Assembly (NCBI RefSeq): GCF_042685645.1
Contig: NZ_JBHUNX010000001.1
Coordinates: 4,898,001 to 4,962,000, forward strand
Direction: 5' to 3'
Length of the DNA: 64,000 bases
Source: Salininema proteolyticum
Lineage (GTDB): Bacteria; Actinomycetota; Actinomycetes; Mycobacteriales; Micromonosporaceae
Each line of letters begins with the position of its first letter. Position 1 is the first letter of the stretch. The notes under the pieces are model-generated. The model saw only the letters and a program-made list of their open reading frames with translations. It searched no databases and had not been told where the DNA came from. A program made the translations under genes and the position numbers. Below are positions 1 to 7,804 of this stretch, in pieces.

Positions 1-192
1 GGTCCACAGGCGGTTGGACGGGCGGAGGCCGTCGTCGAGTTTGCGCAGGTCGGAATCGGTCAGGTGGTCGTCCGCGCTGTCGGCGGCGCTCTCTCGGGGC
101 CGGGGGACCCGGTCGGTGCCGGCGGCGTCGCCGGTCTCGGAGTCGGCGCGGGATTCGGCGGGATCGGTCGTGGGCTGGTGCGTGGTTGACAC
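1..192 (-). CDS. Unidentified protein, N-terminal fragment
   Basis: Only the first 64 codons are inside the window; the gene runs off the left edge on the minus strand. It starts at a GTG (192-190) with an AGGGAG ribosome-binding site a few bases upstream. The visible part is hydrophilic and probably disordered, rich in Asp, Ser, Thr and Pro, and ends in a more ordered stretch (LRKLDDGLRPSNRLWT). No membrane segment or known domain is reached. It diverges from the aminotransferase gene across 230 bp. The function is not known; the start is fairly sure because frame, start codon and ribosome-binding site agree. Confidence 0.6.
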   Translation of the reverse strand, partial: MSTTHQPTTDPAESRADSETGDAAGTDRVPRPRESAADSADDHLTDSDLRKLDDGLRPSNRLWT

Positions 193-410
193 TTGTGCTC
201 CCTGGGTCTCAGTGCTCTCGGGGAGGCGACGCTGGACGTGGTCTATCGATCGATGTGAAATTCATCAAGCTGTCACTTATCTCTCTAACGAGCCACGGCG
301 ACCGGAGGTTACGAGTGGGGCGCCAGGAGAGCGGCCGGATGAGTTCCACATGGTGGGCGGCGCCACGCCACAGTGCGGGGGCCGGGGTGGGAGGGGCGCC
401 GAATCCCGCA

Positions 411-422
411 TAGGCTTGAGAT
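411..422 (+). promoter_or_regulatory. Candidate leaderless promoter of the aminotransferase gene
   Basis: TAGGCT (411-416) matches the actinobacterial TANNNT -10 box. It is followed by exactly six bases and then the ATG at 423, the spacing expected when transcription starts on the start codon. There is no convincing Shine-Dalgarno sequence. The -35 region is weak. Confidence 0.4.
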
Positions 423-1511
423 ATGAACGATGTCATCTCATTCTCCCGCGGAGCACCGTCCCTGGACATCATCGACGTCGAGGGCCTGAAACAGGCCGCA
501 GTCGCGGCCCTGGAGAAGGACCCGGCCAAGACCACGACGTACGGAACGTCCGTGGGTTACGTCCCCCTTCGGGAGTGGATCGCCGCCAAACACGGCGTCG
601 AGCCGGAGAACGTCATCGTCACCAACGGCTCCATGCAGGCCGACGCCTTCCTGTTCGACCAGTTGGTGAGCGAGGACTCCCCGGTCGTCGTGGAGCGCCC
701 TACCTACGACCGCACCCTGCTGGGGCTGCGCAACCGCAAGGGCGAGCTGCACCCGGTCACGGTCGAGTCCGACGGCGTCAACGTCGACGAGCTGGAGCAG
801 AAGCTCAAGGACGGCCTGCGCCCGGTCATGGCGCACATCATCCCGAACTTCCAGAACCCGGCCGGCGTCACCCTGTCGGCTGAAAAGCGGACGCGCCTCC
901 TGGCCTTGGCCGAGGAGTACGACTTCACGATCTTCGAGGACGACCCGTACCTCGACATCCGGTTCCGCGGCGAGCAGCTGCCGACCCTGCTGTCGCAGGA
1001 CACGAACGGGCGCGTCGTCTACGCCTCGTCGTTCTCCAAGACCGTCTGCCCCGGCCTGCGCACCGGTTACCTGGTGGGCCCGGCCGACCTGGTCAAGAAG
1101 ATCGCGACCCAGGCGACCAACACCTACATCGCGCCGAACCAGTTCGCCCAGTCGACCATCTACCAGTTCGCCGAGTCCGGCGCCCTGGAGCGGTCGATCG
1201 AGACGGTGAAGGCGGCGCTCGAGGAGCGGGTCGACCAGCTGTCGGCCAGCCTGCGCGCACACCTGCCGAACGCCTCGTTCGTCGTTCCGGACGGCGGCTA
1301 CTTCCTGTGGGTCGACCTCGGCGAGGGGGTCGACTGCGCGAAGGTGCTGAAGGCCGCCGCCGACGAGGGCGTGCAGGTGGTCAAGGGCACGGACTTCGTC
1401 CTCGAGGGCGGGGAGTCCTGCCTGCGGCTGGCCTACTCGGCCGTCCAGGCCGACAAGATCGACGAGGGCGTCCGCCGTCTGGCGAGGGCCGTCGAGGCCA
1501 CCCGCGTCTGA
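423..1511 (+). CDS. PLP-dependent aminotransferase (fold type I, class I/II)
   Basis: This is a 362-residue cytoplasmic aminotransferase of the 2-aminoadipate/aromatic (LysN/MocR-type catalytic domain) group. Visible motifs: the substrate/PLP loop NPAG (145-148), DDPY (173-176, Asp and Tyr contacting PLP), and SSFSKTVCPGLRTGY with the PLP Schiff-base lysine at K206. The C-terminal small domain contains the usual GGYFLW segment. It has no GntR-type DNA-binding domain, so it is an enzyme rather than a MocR regulator. The amino-donor specificity cannot be read from the sequence. It is monocistronic, with its own terminator at 1555-1591. Confidence 0.85.
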   Translation: MNDVISFSRGAPSLDIIDVEGLKQAAVAALEKDPAKTTTYGTSVGYVPLREWIAAKHGVEPENVIVTNGSMQADAFLFDQLVSEDSPVVVERPTYDRTLLGLRNRKGELHPVTVESDGVNVDELEQKLKDGLRPVMAHIIPNFQNPAGVTLSAEKRTRLLALAEEYDFTIFEDDPYLDIRFRGEQLPTLLSQDTNGRVVYASSFSKTVCPGLRTGYLVGPADLVKKIATQATNTYIAPNQFAQSTIYQFAESGALERSIETVKAALEERVDQLSASLRAHLPNASFVVPDGGYFLWVDLGEGVDCAKVLKAAADEGVQVVKGTDFVLEGGESCLRLAYSAVQADKIDEGVRRLARAVEATRV

Positions 1512-1554
1512 GAACCGCACCGACGCCGTCCCGAGCGGGCGGCCGTGGACAAGT

Positions 1555-1591
1555 GAGAGGGCCGGATCCCGTTTCGGGGTCCGGCCCTCTC
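1555..1591. terminator. Bidirectional rho-independent terminator
   Basis: A 16-bp GC-rich stem (one T-G wobble) with a GTTTC loop lies between the convergent aminotransferase gene and the small membrane protein gene at 1620-1994, so it can serve both. Confidence 0.7.
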
Positions 1592-1619
1592 TCCGTCCGC
1601 GAGGGGAATGCGGGCGCTG

Positions 1620-1994
1620 TCACTTGGCCTCGGACGGCACCTCTTCCTCGGCGTCGTTCTCGGCCCCGGACGCGTCGACCCGGTCCCAGCTGCCGGTGTC
1701 GTCGAGGATCTCGTCGGCCAGCAGCTGCTCGCCGATCCTCTCCGTCCGGCGCCGGTAGGCGAGGTAGGTGACCGCCCCGGCCAGGACGGCGCCGATGGAC
1801 ACCGCGGCGGCGACCGCCGGCCAGTTGGTCTTCTTCTTGCGGGGCACGCCCAGCTTGTTGACCACCATCTGGACCCGCGGGGTCGCCGCGTCACGCGCCT
1901 GCCCGCCGGCGGACACCGCGGCGTCCTTGAAGTGCCGTGCGCTCTCGGCCAGCGAATCCTTGACGCTGGCAGGCGATTTACGGCAGAAACCCAT
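1620..1994 (-). CDS. Small single-pass membrane protein (YtxH-like)
   Basis: A 124-residue protein. An N-terminal amphipathic Ala/Lys-rich stretch (about 1-45) is followed by a basic patch (RKKK near 53), one membrane helix (about 60-80) and an acidic C-terminal tail ending near EEEVPSEAK. A strong ribosome-binding site (AAAGGAGGC) lies six bases before the ATG. It is divergent from the cyclophilin gene, a neighbour pairing I recall for such small proteins in actinobacteria. Probably inner membrane, with cytoplasmic N-terminal and tail parts; function unknown. Confidence 0.7.
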   Translation of the reverse strand: MGFCRKSPASVKDSLAESARHFKDAAVSAGGQARDAATPRVQMVVNKLGVPRKKKTNWPAVAAAVSIGAVLAGAVTYLAYRRRTERIGEQLLADEILDDTGSWDRVDASGAENDAEEEVPSEAK

Positions 1995-2108
1995 TATGAA
2001 GCCTCCTTTGATTCGCTCTGCCCCTCATACTGCCCTGATTTGTGACACCCGACCTGGAAAACCCCGAGAAAGTAGGCGGACTCTCCGGCCTCTGGCACCA
2101 TTGGTCCC

Positions 2109-2624
<516 letters not shown>

Positions 2625-2638
2625 GAGGATTCTTATCC

Positions 2639-2684
2639 GATGCGCTGTGCCGCTCGCCCGCCCGGGCAAGGGGCACAGCGCATC
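2639..2684 (+). terminator. Hairpin after the cyclophilin gene
   Basis: A 13-bp stem (GATGCGCTGTGCC with its complement) encloses a GC-rich, self-complementary loop 15 bases after the stop codon. It is followed only by a short T-containing stretch, so termination strength is uncertain. Confidence 0.55.
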
Positions 2685-2757
2685 GTCGTTCCGGGCGGAG
2701 ACCCGCTAGTCTTTAGGGACCGACCACTGGCCGCGCGCTCCTAGGAGAAGGGCACCC

Positions 2758-3675
2758 ATGGACGAGAACCGACCGGTCTGCTACCGGCACCCCAAGCGGG
2801 AGACGTACCTCAGCTGCACGCGCTGCGGGCGCCACATCTGCGTCGAGTGCCGCAACGACGCGCCAGTGGGCTTCCAGTGCCCCGAGTGCGTGCGGGAGGG
2901 CAACCGGGCCGTCCGCCAGGGCCGCCCCGTCCTGGGCGGGGAGAGCGGCCTCGGCGCCAAGGGCCTCGTCACCATGACCCTCATCGGGGTCAACGTCGCG
3001 ATCTTCCTCTACGGCATGGTCGCCTACGGGATGGGGGACATCCTCGGAGGCCAGCTGACGCCCCTGCACGCGGCCTTCTCCTTCTACGGCGACCCCAACT
3101 ACATCGCCGCGGCGCCCTTCGGCACCACCGAACTGTGGCCCAGCGTGTCCTTCGGGGGGTACTACCGCTTCCTCTCCTCGATGTTCCTCCACTACGGCCT
3201 CGTCCACCTCGCCTTCAACATGATCGTCCTGTGGATCATCGGCCGGGTGCTCGAGAAGGACCTCGGCCCCGCGCGCTTCCTCGCCGTCTACTTCCTCTCC
3301 GGCATAGCCGGGGGAGTCCTGACCTACTACTTCGCCCCCGGGTCCCTCACCGCCGGCGCCTCGGGCGCCATCTTCGGCCTCTTCGGCGTCATGCTCCTGG
3401 TCAACCGGAAGCTCAGCCGCGACAACACGGGACTGTACGTCCTGCTGGGCCTCAACCTCCTCATCACCTTCGTCGGCTCGTCCAACATCTCCTGGACGGG
3501 GCACATCGGCGGTCTCGTCGGCGGCCTCGCGTGCGGCGCGATCCTCACTCTGGGACCCCAGCGGAAGAGCCCGGCCATGCAGTGGGTAGGCTTCGTCCTC
3601 CTACTGGCCGCCATGGGCGTCGCCACCCTGCTCCAGACGGGGATGATCACCTCGGCGGCCGGAGTCTCCGCCTGA
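2758..3675 (+). CDS. Rhomboid-family intramembrane serine protease with N-terminal zinc finger
   Basis: A 305-residue membrane protease that cleaves transmembrane segments. Residues 8-44 form a B-box-like zinc ribbon (C8, H11, C20, C23, H26, C28, C31, C41, C44). Membrane helices begin near residue 70. The rhomboid catalytic dyad is visible: S202 in GASG and H249 in TGHIGG; a luminal loop with WPS and the YRFLSSMFLH segment precede them. A ribosome-binding site (AGGAG) precedes the ATG. The zinc-finger N-terminus is common in actinobacterial rhomboids and probably binds a cytoplasmic partner; substrates are unknown. Confidence 0.9.
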   Translation: MDENRPVCYRHPKRETYLSCTRCGRHICVECRNDAPVGFQCPECVREGNRAVRQGRPVLGGESGLGAKGLVTMTLIGVNVAIFLYGMVAYGMGDILGGQLTPLHAAFSFYGDPNYIAAAPFGTTELWPSVSFGGYYRFLSSMFLHYGLVHLAFNMIVLWIIGRVLEKDLGPARFLAVYFLSGIAGGVLTYYFAPGSLTAGASGAIFGLFGVMLLVNRKLSRDNTGLYVLLGLNLLITFVGSSNISWTGHIGGLVGGLACGAILTLGPQRKSPAMQWVGFVLLLAAMGVATLLQTGMITSAAGVSA

Positions 3676-3792
3676 CCGGCGCCGCTCGGCGGAAACGCAC
3701 CGAGGCCCAGTCCCCCGGCCTCATCCGCACCCCTGACGACCGATATGGACAGGCGCGTGCCCGCCACGCGCCCTGAGCCGAGAGGGGACACG

Positions 3793-4782
3793 ATGTACCC
3801 ACCAGAGGACCACGGCGGACCCGCCGAGACCGGGCCCGAGCAGGAACCGCGGCGGCGCCGCCGCGCGGGAATCGCCGGCACAGCGGTCATCGTCGCGCTG
3901 TCCCTCCTCCTGGCGGGCATCCTCAAGGGCCACCGCTTCATCCCGAACGCCGGGTTCAACGTCGGAAGCCTCGTGGAGACCTTCCTCCCGTGGTTCGGGC
4001 TGGCCGTCCCGATCCTGCTCGTCTGGGCCGTGTGGCGCCGGTCGATCGTCTCGATCGCCGCGGTGCTGATCCCGGCGGTGGTGTGGGCGTTCATGTTCGG
4101 CGGCCTCATTCCCGACAAGTCGACCGGCGAGGGCGACTTCAGCATCGTCACCCACAACGTGAAGGCCGGCAACACCGACGTGCGGTCCACCGCCGACTCG
4201 CTGGCGGCCTCCGAAGCGGACGTCATCGTCGGCGTCGAGCTCACGCCCGAGAAGCGGGCCGTCTACGACGAGGTCCTGGGGGAGGGATACCCCAACGCGG
4301 TCGACTACGGCACCGTCGGACTCTGGTCCAAGTACCCGGTCTCCGCCTCCGAGCCCGTCGACCTGGGCATCGGCTGGACGCGCGCCTTCCGCGCCCAGAT
4401 CGACATCGAGGGCGAACCCGTGGCCGTCTACGTCGCCCACCTCCTGTCGGTCCGCGTCAACACCGAGGGGTTCACGATCGAACAGCGCGACGAGACGGCC
4501 CGGCTCCTCGGCAACGCCATCGCCGACGAGCAGCTCGACCGGGTCGTCCTCGCCGGCGACCTCAACGGGACCATGCAGGACAGCGCCCTCGCCCCGATCA
4601 CCTACCAGCTCCGGTCCGCGCACGCCGCCGCCGGAAAGGGATTCGGGTTCACCTGGCCGGAGTACTTCCCGGCCGCGCGCATCGACCAGATCCTGTTCCG
4701 GGGGCTCACGGCGACCGACTCGGCCGTCCTGGGCGAGACGGGCTCCGACCACCTGCCGATCAGGGCGAACTTCAGCTTCTAG
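3793..4782 (+). CDS. Membrane-anchored endonuclease/exonuclease/phosphatase (EEP) family protein
   Basis: A 329-residue protein. After a short polar N-terminus (about 1-25) come three hydrophobic helices (about 28-105), then an EEP hydrolase domain facing the outside. Metal and catalytic motifs: THNVKAG (Asn ligand), GVELTPE (Glu ligand), VVLAGDLNG (Asp-Asn pair) and GSDHLPI (Asp-His pair). I chose the ATG at 3793 over an upstream in-frame ATG (3745) because a GAGGGG ribosome-binding site precedes it. The substrate may be a phosphodiester or phospholipid headgroup; it is not known. It follows the rhomboid gene in the same direction. Confidence 0.83.
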   Translation: MYPPEDHGGPAETGPEQEPRRRRRAGIAGTAVIVALSLLLAGILKGHRFIPNAGFNVGSLVETFLPWFGLAVPILLVWAVWRRSIVSIAAVLIPAVVWAFMFGGLIPDKSTGEGDFSIVTHNVKAGNTDVRSTADSLAASEADVIVGVELTPEKRAVYDEVLGEGYPNAVDYGTVGLWSKYPVSASEPVDLGIGWTRAFRAQIDIEGEPVAVYVAHLLSVRVNTEGFTIEQRDETARLLGNAIADEQLDRVVLAGDLNGTMQDSALAPITYQLRSAHAAAGKGFGFTWPEYFPAARIDQILFRGLTATDSAVLGETGSDHLPIRANFSF

Positions 4783-5031
4783 GCGGTTTGCCACCGAAAG
4801 GGCGGGAGACCGCTGGAAACGAACAGGCCACCGGCGAACCGCACCATTTTGCCGCCGAGAGGGCGGGGAACCGCCCCCGGCAGCGTTACCGCCCTTCGGA
4901 GTGAACGGTCCCCGTCGGGGAGTCGACCCCTCGGGAGGATTCCGCGAGGACTCTGACCAGCGGTTCGGCCATCTCGGAGTTTTCCAATGTGGCGGGCGCA
5001 ACCACGGCGCCGCCACGGGCGTCTAGCAGAC

Positions 5032-5875
5032 GTGACAGAAGTTCCGCGTGAGCGCTCGTCCGGTCCTCCGCAGCCCCCTCCTCCGGGCCCCGGCGACGCC
5101 GCCACCGAGATCCTGCCGGCCTTCAGCGTGGAGCCGCGTTCGACCCCCGAACCGGAACCCGACGCGACGGTCCTCCTCCCCGCCGTGGTCCCCGCGCTCA
5201 TCGAGCTGGAGGACGTGGCCATGACCTATCCCGGCCCCCCCGCCGGTCGAAGCCCTCAAAAGGGCCTCGCTCCGTGTCGGTGAGGGCGAGTACACCGCCA
5301 TCGTCGGCCCCTCCGGATCGGGCAAGTCCACCCTCCTCAACATCCTGGGCCTGCTCGACCGCCCGACCTCCGGCGCCTACCGGCTGGACGGCTCCGACAC
5401 CTCGGACCTCGGCGAACGCCAAGTGACGCGGCTGAGGGCCGACCGGATCGGATTCGTGTTCCAGTCCTTCCACCTCATGCCGCACCGGACCGCCGCGGAC
5501 AACGTGGCCATGTCGCTGGTCTACCGGGGGATACCGCGCCGCAGGCGCCGGGAGATAGCGCACGGGAAACTCCGCCAGGTGGGGCTCTCCCACCGGGTGG
5601 ACGCCCTGCCCACGACCCTGTCGGGCGGAGAGAGGCAGCGGGTGGCGATCGCTCGGGCGCTGGCGACCGAACCGTCGCTGCTGCTGTGCGACGAACCGAC
5701 CGGCAGCCTCGACTCCGAGACCGCCGCCGGCGTGCTCGACACCATCGACCGCCTGCACGGCGAAGGACTCACGGTCCTCATGATCACCCACGACCCGGAC
5801 GTGGCCGCCCGAGCGGGCAGGACCGTGACGATCAGGGACGGAGTACTGGAAGAGGGCAGTATGGCGGCGCGCTGA
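5032..5875 (+). pseudogene. Frameshifted ABC transporter ATP-binding protein (LolD/MacB type)
   Basis: An ABC ATPase split between two frames. The 5' part (from GTG 5032; ATG 4987 is an alternative) encodes a proline-rich leader and the first beta-strand (IELEDVAMTYPG). The frame breaks at a run of seven C (5235-5241). The rest continues in the next frame with Walker A (GPSGSGKST), Q-loop (FVFQSF), signature (LSGGERQR) and Walker B (LLLCDEPTGSLD). Removing one C restores a full-length protein. No permease gene is adjacent, which is unusual for this family. It could be a real inactivation, a phase-variable tract, or a base-calling error. Confidence 0.8.
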
Positions 5876-5900
5876 GGCGCACCTCGCGGCGGTCCCCGGC

Positions 5901-6626
5901 TTACTCCACGCGGATCCGCTGCAGCAGCCTCTCGTCCCCGACGGTGTCGGTGATGCCGAACGGCAGCCGGCCGTGCAGCGACAACGCCAGGTCCGAGGCG
6001 GAGCCCGCCGTGCGGGCCTGCAGCTCGGTGCCCGCCTCGGGCTCCCCGCTGAGCACCGCGACCTTCCCGTCGGTGAACCGGACGAACCACGTCCGGTCCG
6101 CGTCCTGCGCGAACAGCTGTACCAGGCCCTGGGCCTCGGAGACCGGGTGGAGCCCCTTCCCGGCGGGCAGGAAGGAGTCGAGGGCCTCGTCGATCGCGGC
6201 CACGGCGATACCCTGGTCCAGCGGGACGGTCGCCCCCGAGGCCATGGAGAGGTCCCACAGCGTCAGCGCGGTGATCACAGAGCAGCGCCGGTGCCAGAAC
6301 GCGGCGGTGTCGCGCCCGGGCGACCACGTCCACGCCGGGCTCGAGGGGGGATGCTCCTCCAAAACGGCCAGGAGCCGGTTCAATGAAGCCTTGAAATCGG
6401 ACAGCACCGTGTCCGGAACCACCGTCAAGTCGTGCTCCGGAGCCTGCGCGCGCCCTTCGAGCGTCTCGGCCGCCCACTCGTAGCACGCCGACAGCTCGGC
6501 CATCGCGTCGGCGACGGTCTGACCGGGGCGCGAGGGCAGGGGACGGAGGTGGTCGCCCTCGGCGATCTCCAGGACCTCGGCGGCGGTCCCGCGGAGGAAC
6601 GAGGCGTAATCCGTGATGGGAGACAT
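5901..6626 (-). CDS. Maleylpyruvate isomerase/DinB-fold family protein lacking metal ligands
   Basis: About 241 residues with the two-part architecture of mycothiol-dependent maleylpyruvate isomerase-like proteins: an N-terminal four-helix (DinB/MDMPI) domain and a C-terminal MDMPI_C domain ending in GRLPFG. The family normally carries three metal ligands, one His in the first helix and an HETxxHR-type motif. Here the corresponding positions read MAELSAC and WHRRCSVITALTLWD, without the three ligands. It is therefore probably non-catalytic or uses another chemistry. The ATG at 6626 follows a GGTGG sequence; a GTG at 6635 is possible. It is divergent from murB. Confidence 0.7.
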   Translation of the reverse strand: MSPITDYASFLRGTAAEVLEIAEGDHLRPLPSRPGQTVADAMAELSACYEWAAETLEGRAQAPEHDLTVVPDTVLSDFKASLNRLLAVLEEHPPSSPAWTWSPGRDTAAFWHRRCSVITALTLWDLSMASGATVPLDQGIAVAAIDEALDSFLPAGKGLHPVSEAQGLVQLFAQDADRTWFVRFTDGKVAVLSGEPEAGTELQARTAGSASDLALSLHGRLPFGITDTVGDERLLQRIRVE

Positions 6627-6660
6627 ACCTACCACCGTTTCATGAGTCTTGATTACAGCT

Positions 6661-6672
6661 TAGGCTGGTGGA
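6661..6672 (+). promoter_or_regulatory. Candidate leaderless promoter of murB
   Basis: TAGGCT (6661-6666), then six bases (GGTGGA), then ATG at 6673. This is the same TANNNT-N6-start arrangement found upstream of several other genes in the window. Confidence 0.45.
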
Positions 6673-7719
6673 ATGACAGACGCTGGGACCAATGCTCGCG
6701 ACGCAGTCTCTTCCGGCCGGACACTTGCCGAGTTTACAACCTTGCGGGTCGGAGGGCCCGCCGATGAGCTCGTCGAGGCCAAGAGTCCCTCCGAGGCGCT
6801 GGAGGCGCTGCGCGAACGCGAGAACTCCCTGGTCCTGGCTGGAGGGTCGAACCTAGTCATAGGCGACGGCGGCTTCGCCGGGCGCGTCGTGCGGCTCGTC
6901 GACGGCGCCTTCGAACCGCTCGGCGGCGGCCGGGTCCGCGTCGACGCCGGCCGCGAATGGGACTCCTTCGTGCGCTGGACGGTCGACAACGGCCTCAGCG
7001 GCATCGAGGCCCTCAGCGGCATCCCCGGCTCGGCCGGGGCCACCCCCATCCAGAACGTCGGCGCCTACGGCCAAGAGGTCGCCGAGACCATCGAGTCCGT
7101 CCGCGTCTGGGACCGCGAGACCGACGAGGTCCGCACCATGAGCGGCGCCGAATGCGGCTTCTCCTACCGCCACTCCGTCTTCAAGCACAACCAGCGCCAC
7201 TTCGTCATGGACGTGACCTTCCGACTGGAGGAGACGCCCCTGTCGCAGCCGGTCCGCTACGCCGAACTGGCCAAACGCCTGGGCGTGTCCGTCGGCGACC
7301 GCGCCGAGTCCGCCGACGTGCGCCGGACCGTCCTCGAACTGCGGCGCGGCAAGGGCATGGTCCTCGACCCCGACGACCGCGACACCTGGAGCGCCGGATC
7401 GTTCTTCACCAACCCCGTCGTCAGCGAGCGCACCTTCGCCCGGATCGCGGAGACCCTCGGCGAGGAACCCGTCAACTGGGCCGTCCGCGAGGGCGTCAAG
7501 CTCTCCGCCGCGTGGCTGATCGGCCGGGCCGGCTTCCCCAAGGGGTTCCGCCTCGGCGAGGCCGGGCTGTCGACCAAGCACGTCCTCGCGCTGACCAACC
7601 GCGGCGACGCGACCGCGGCCGACGTGCTCGCGCTCGCCCGCCACATCTCCGACATGGTCTTCCTCGAAGCGGGCGTGAAGCTCCGCCCCGAACCGGTCTT
7701 CGTCGGCGTCCGCTGGTAG
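6673..7719 (+). CDS. murB: UDP-N-acetylenolpyruvoylglucosamine reductase MurB
   Basis: A 348-residue cytoplasmic FAD enzyme that reduces UDP-GlcNAc-enolpyruvate to UDP-MurNAc in peptidoglycan precursor synthesis. Motifs in order: TTLRVGGPADEL, LVLAGGSNLVIGDGGF (FAD pyrophosphate loop), GIPGSAGATPIQNVGAYGQE, SYRHSVFK (conserved Arg and Tyr), SAGSFFTNP (proton-donating Ser) and LRPEPVF (conserved Glu near the C-terminus). It matches type I MurB in length and order. It is followed after 85 bp by the tricorn protease gene, which has its own promoter. Confidence 0.96.
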   Translation: MTDAGTNARDAVSSGRTLAEFTTLRVGGPADELVEAKSPSEALEALRERENSLVLAGGSNLVIGDGGFAGRVVRLVDGAFEPLGGGRVRVDAGREWDSFVRWTVDNGLSGIEALSGIPGSAGATPIQNVGAYGQEVAETIESVRVWDRETDEVRTMSGAECGFSYRHSVFKHNQRHFVMDVTFRLEETPLSQPVRYAELAKRLGVSVGDRAESADVRRTVLELRRGKGMVLDPDDRDTWSAGSFFTNPVVSERTFARIAETLGEEPVNWAVREGVKLSAAWLIGRAGFPKGFRLGEAGLSTKHVLALTNRGDATAADVLALARHISDMVFLEAGVKLRPEPVFVGVRW

Positions 7720-7739
7720 CGGAATCCTCCCAAAGGCCC

Positions 7740-7768
7740 TTGCCGCCCGGCAGGGAAATGTCTAGGGT
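7740..7768 (+). promoter_or_regulatory. Promoter of the tricorn protease gene
   Basis: TTGCCG (7740-7745), a 17-bp spacer and TAGGGT (7763-7768) form a good vegetative-type promoter. It lies 36 bases before the ATG, leaving a short leader with a strong AGGAGG. Confidence 0.6.
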
Positions 7769-7804
7769 GTGGGATATCTGTTGACTTTCACCCCAGGAGG
7801 ATTC

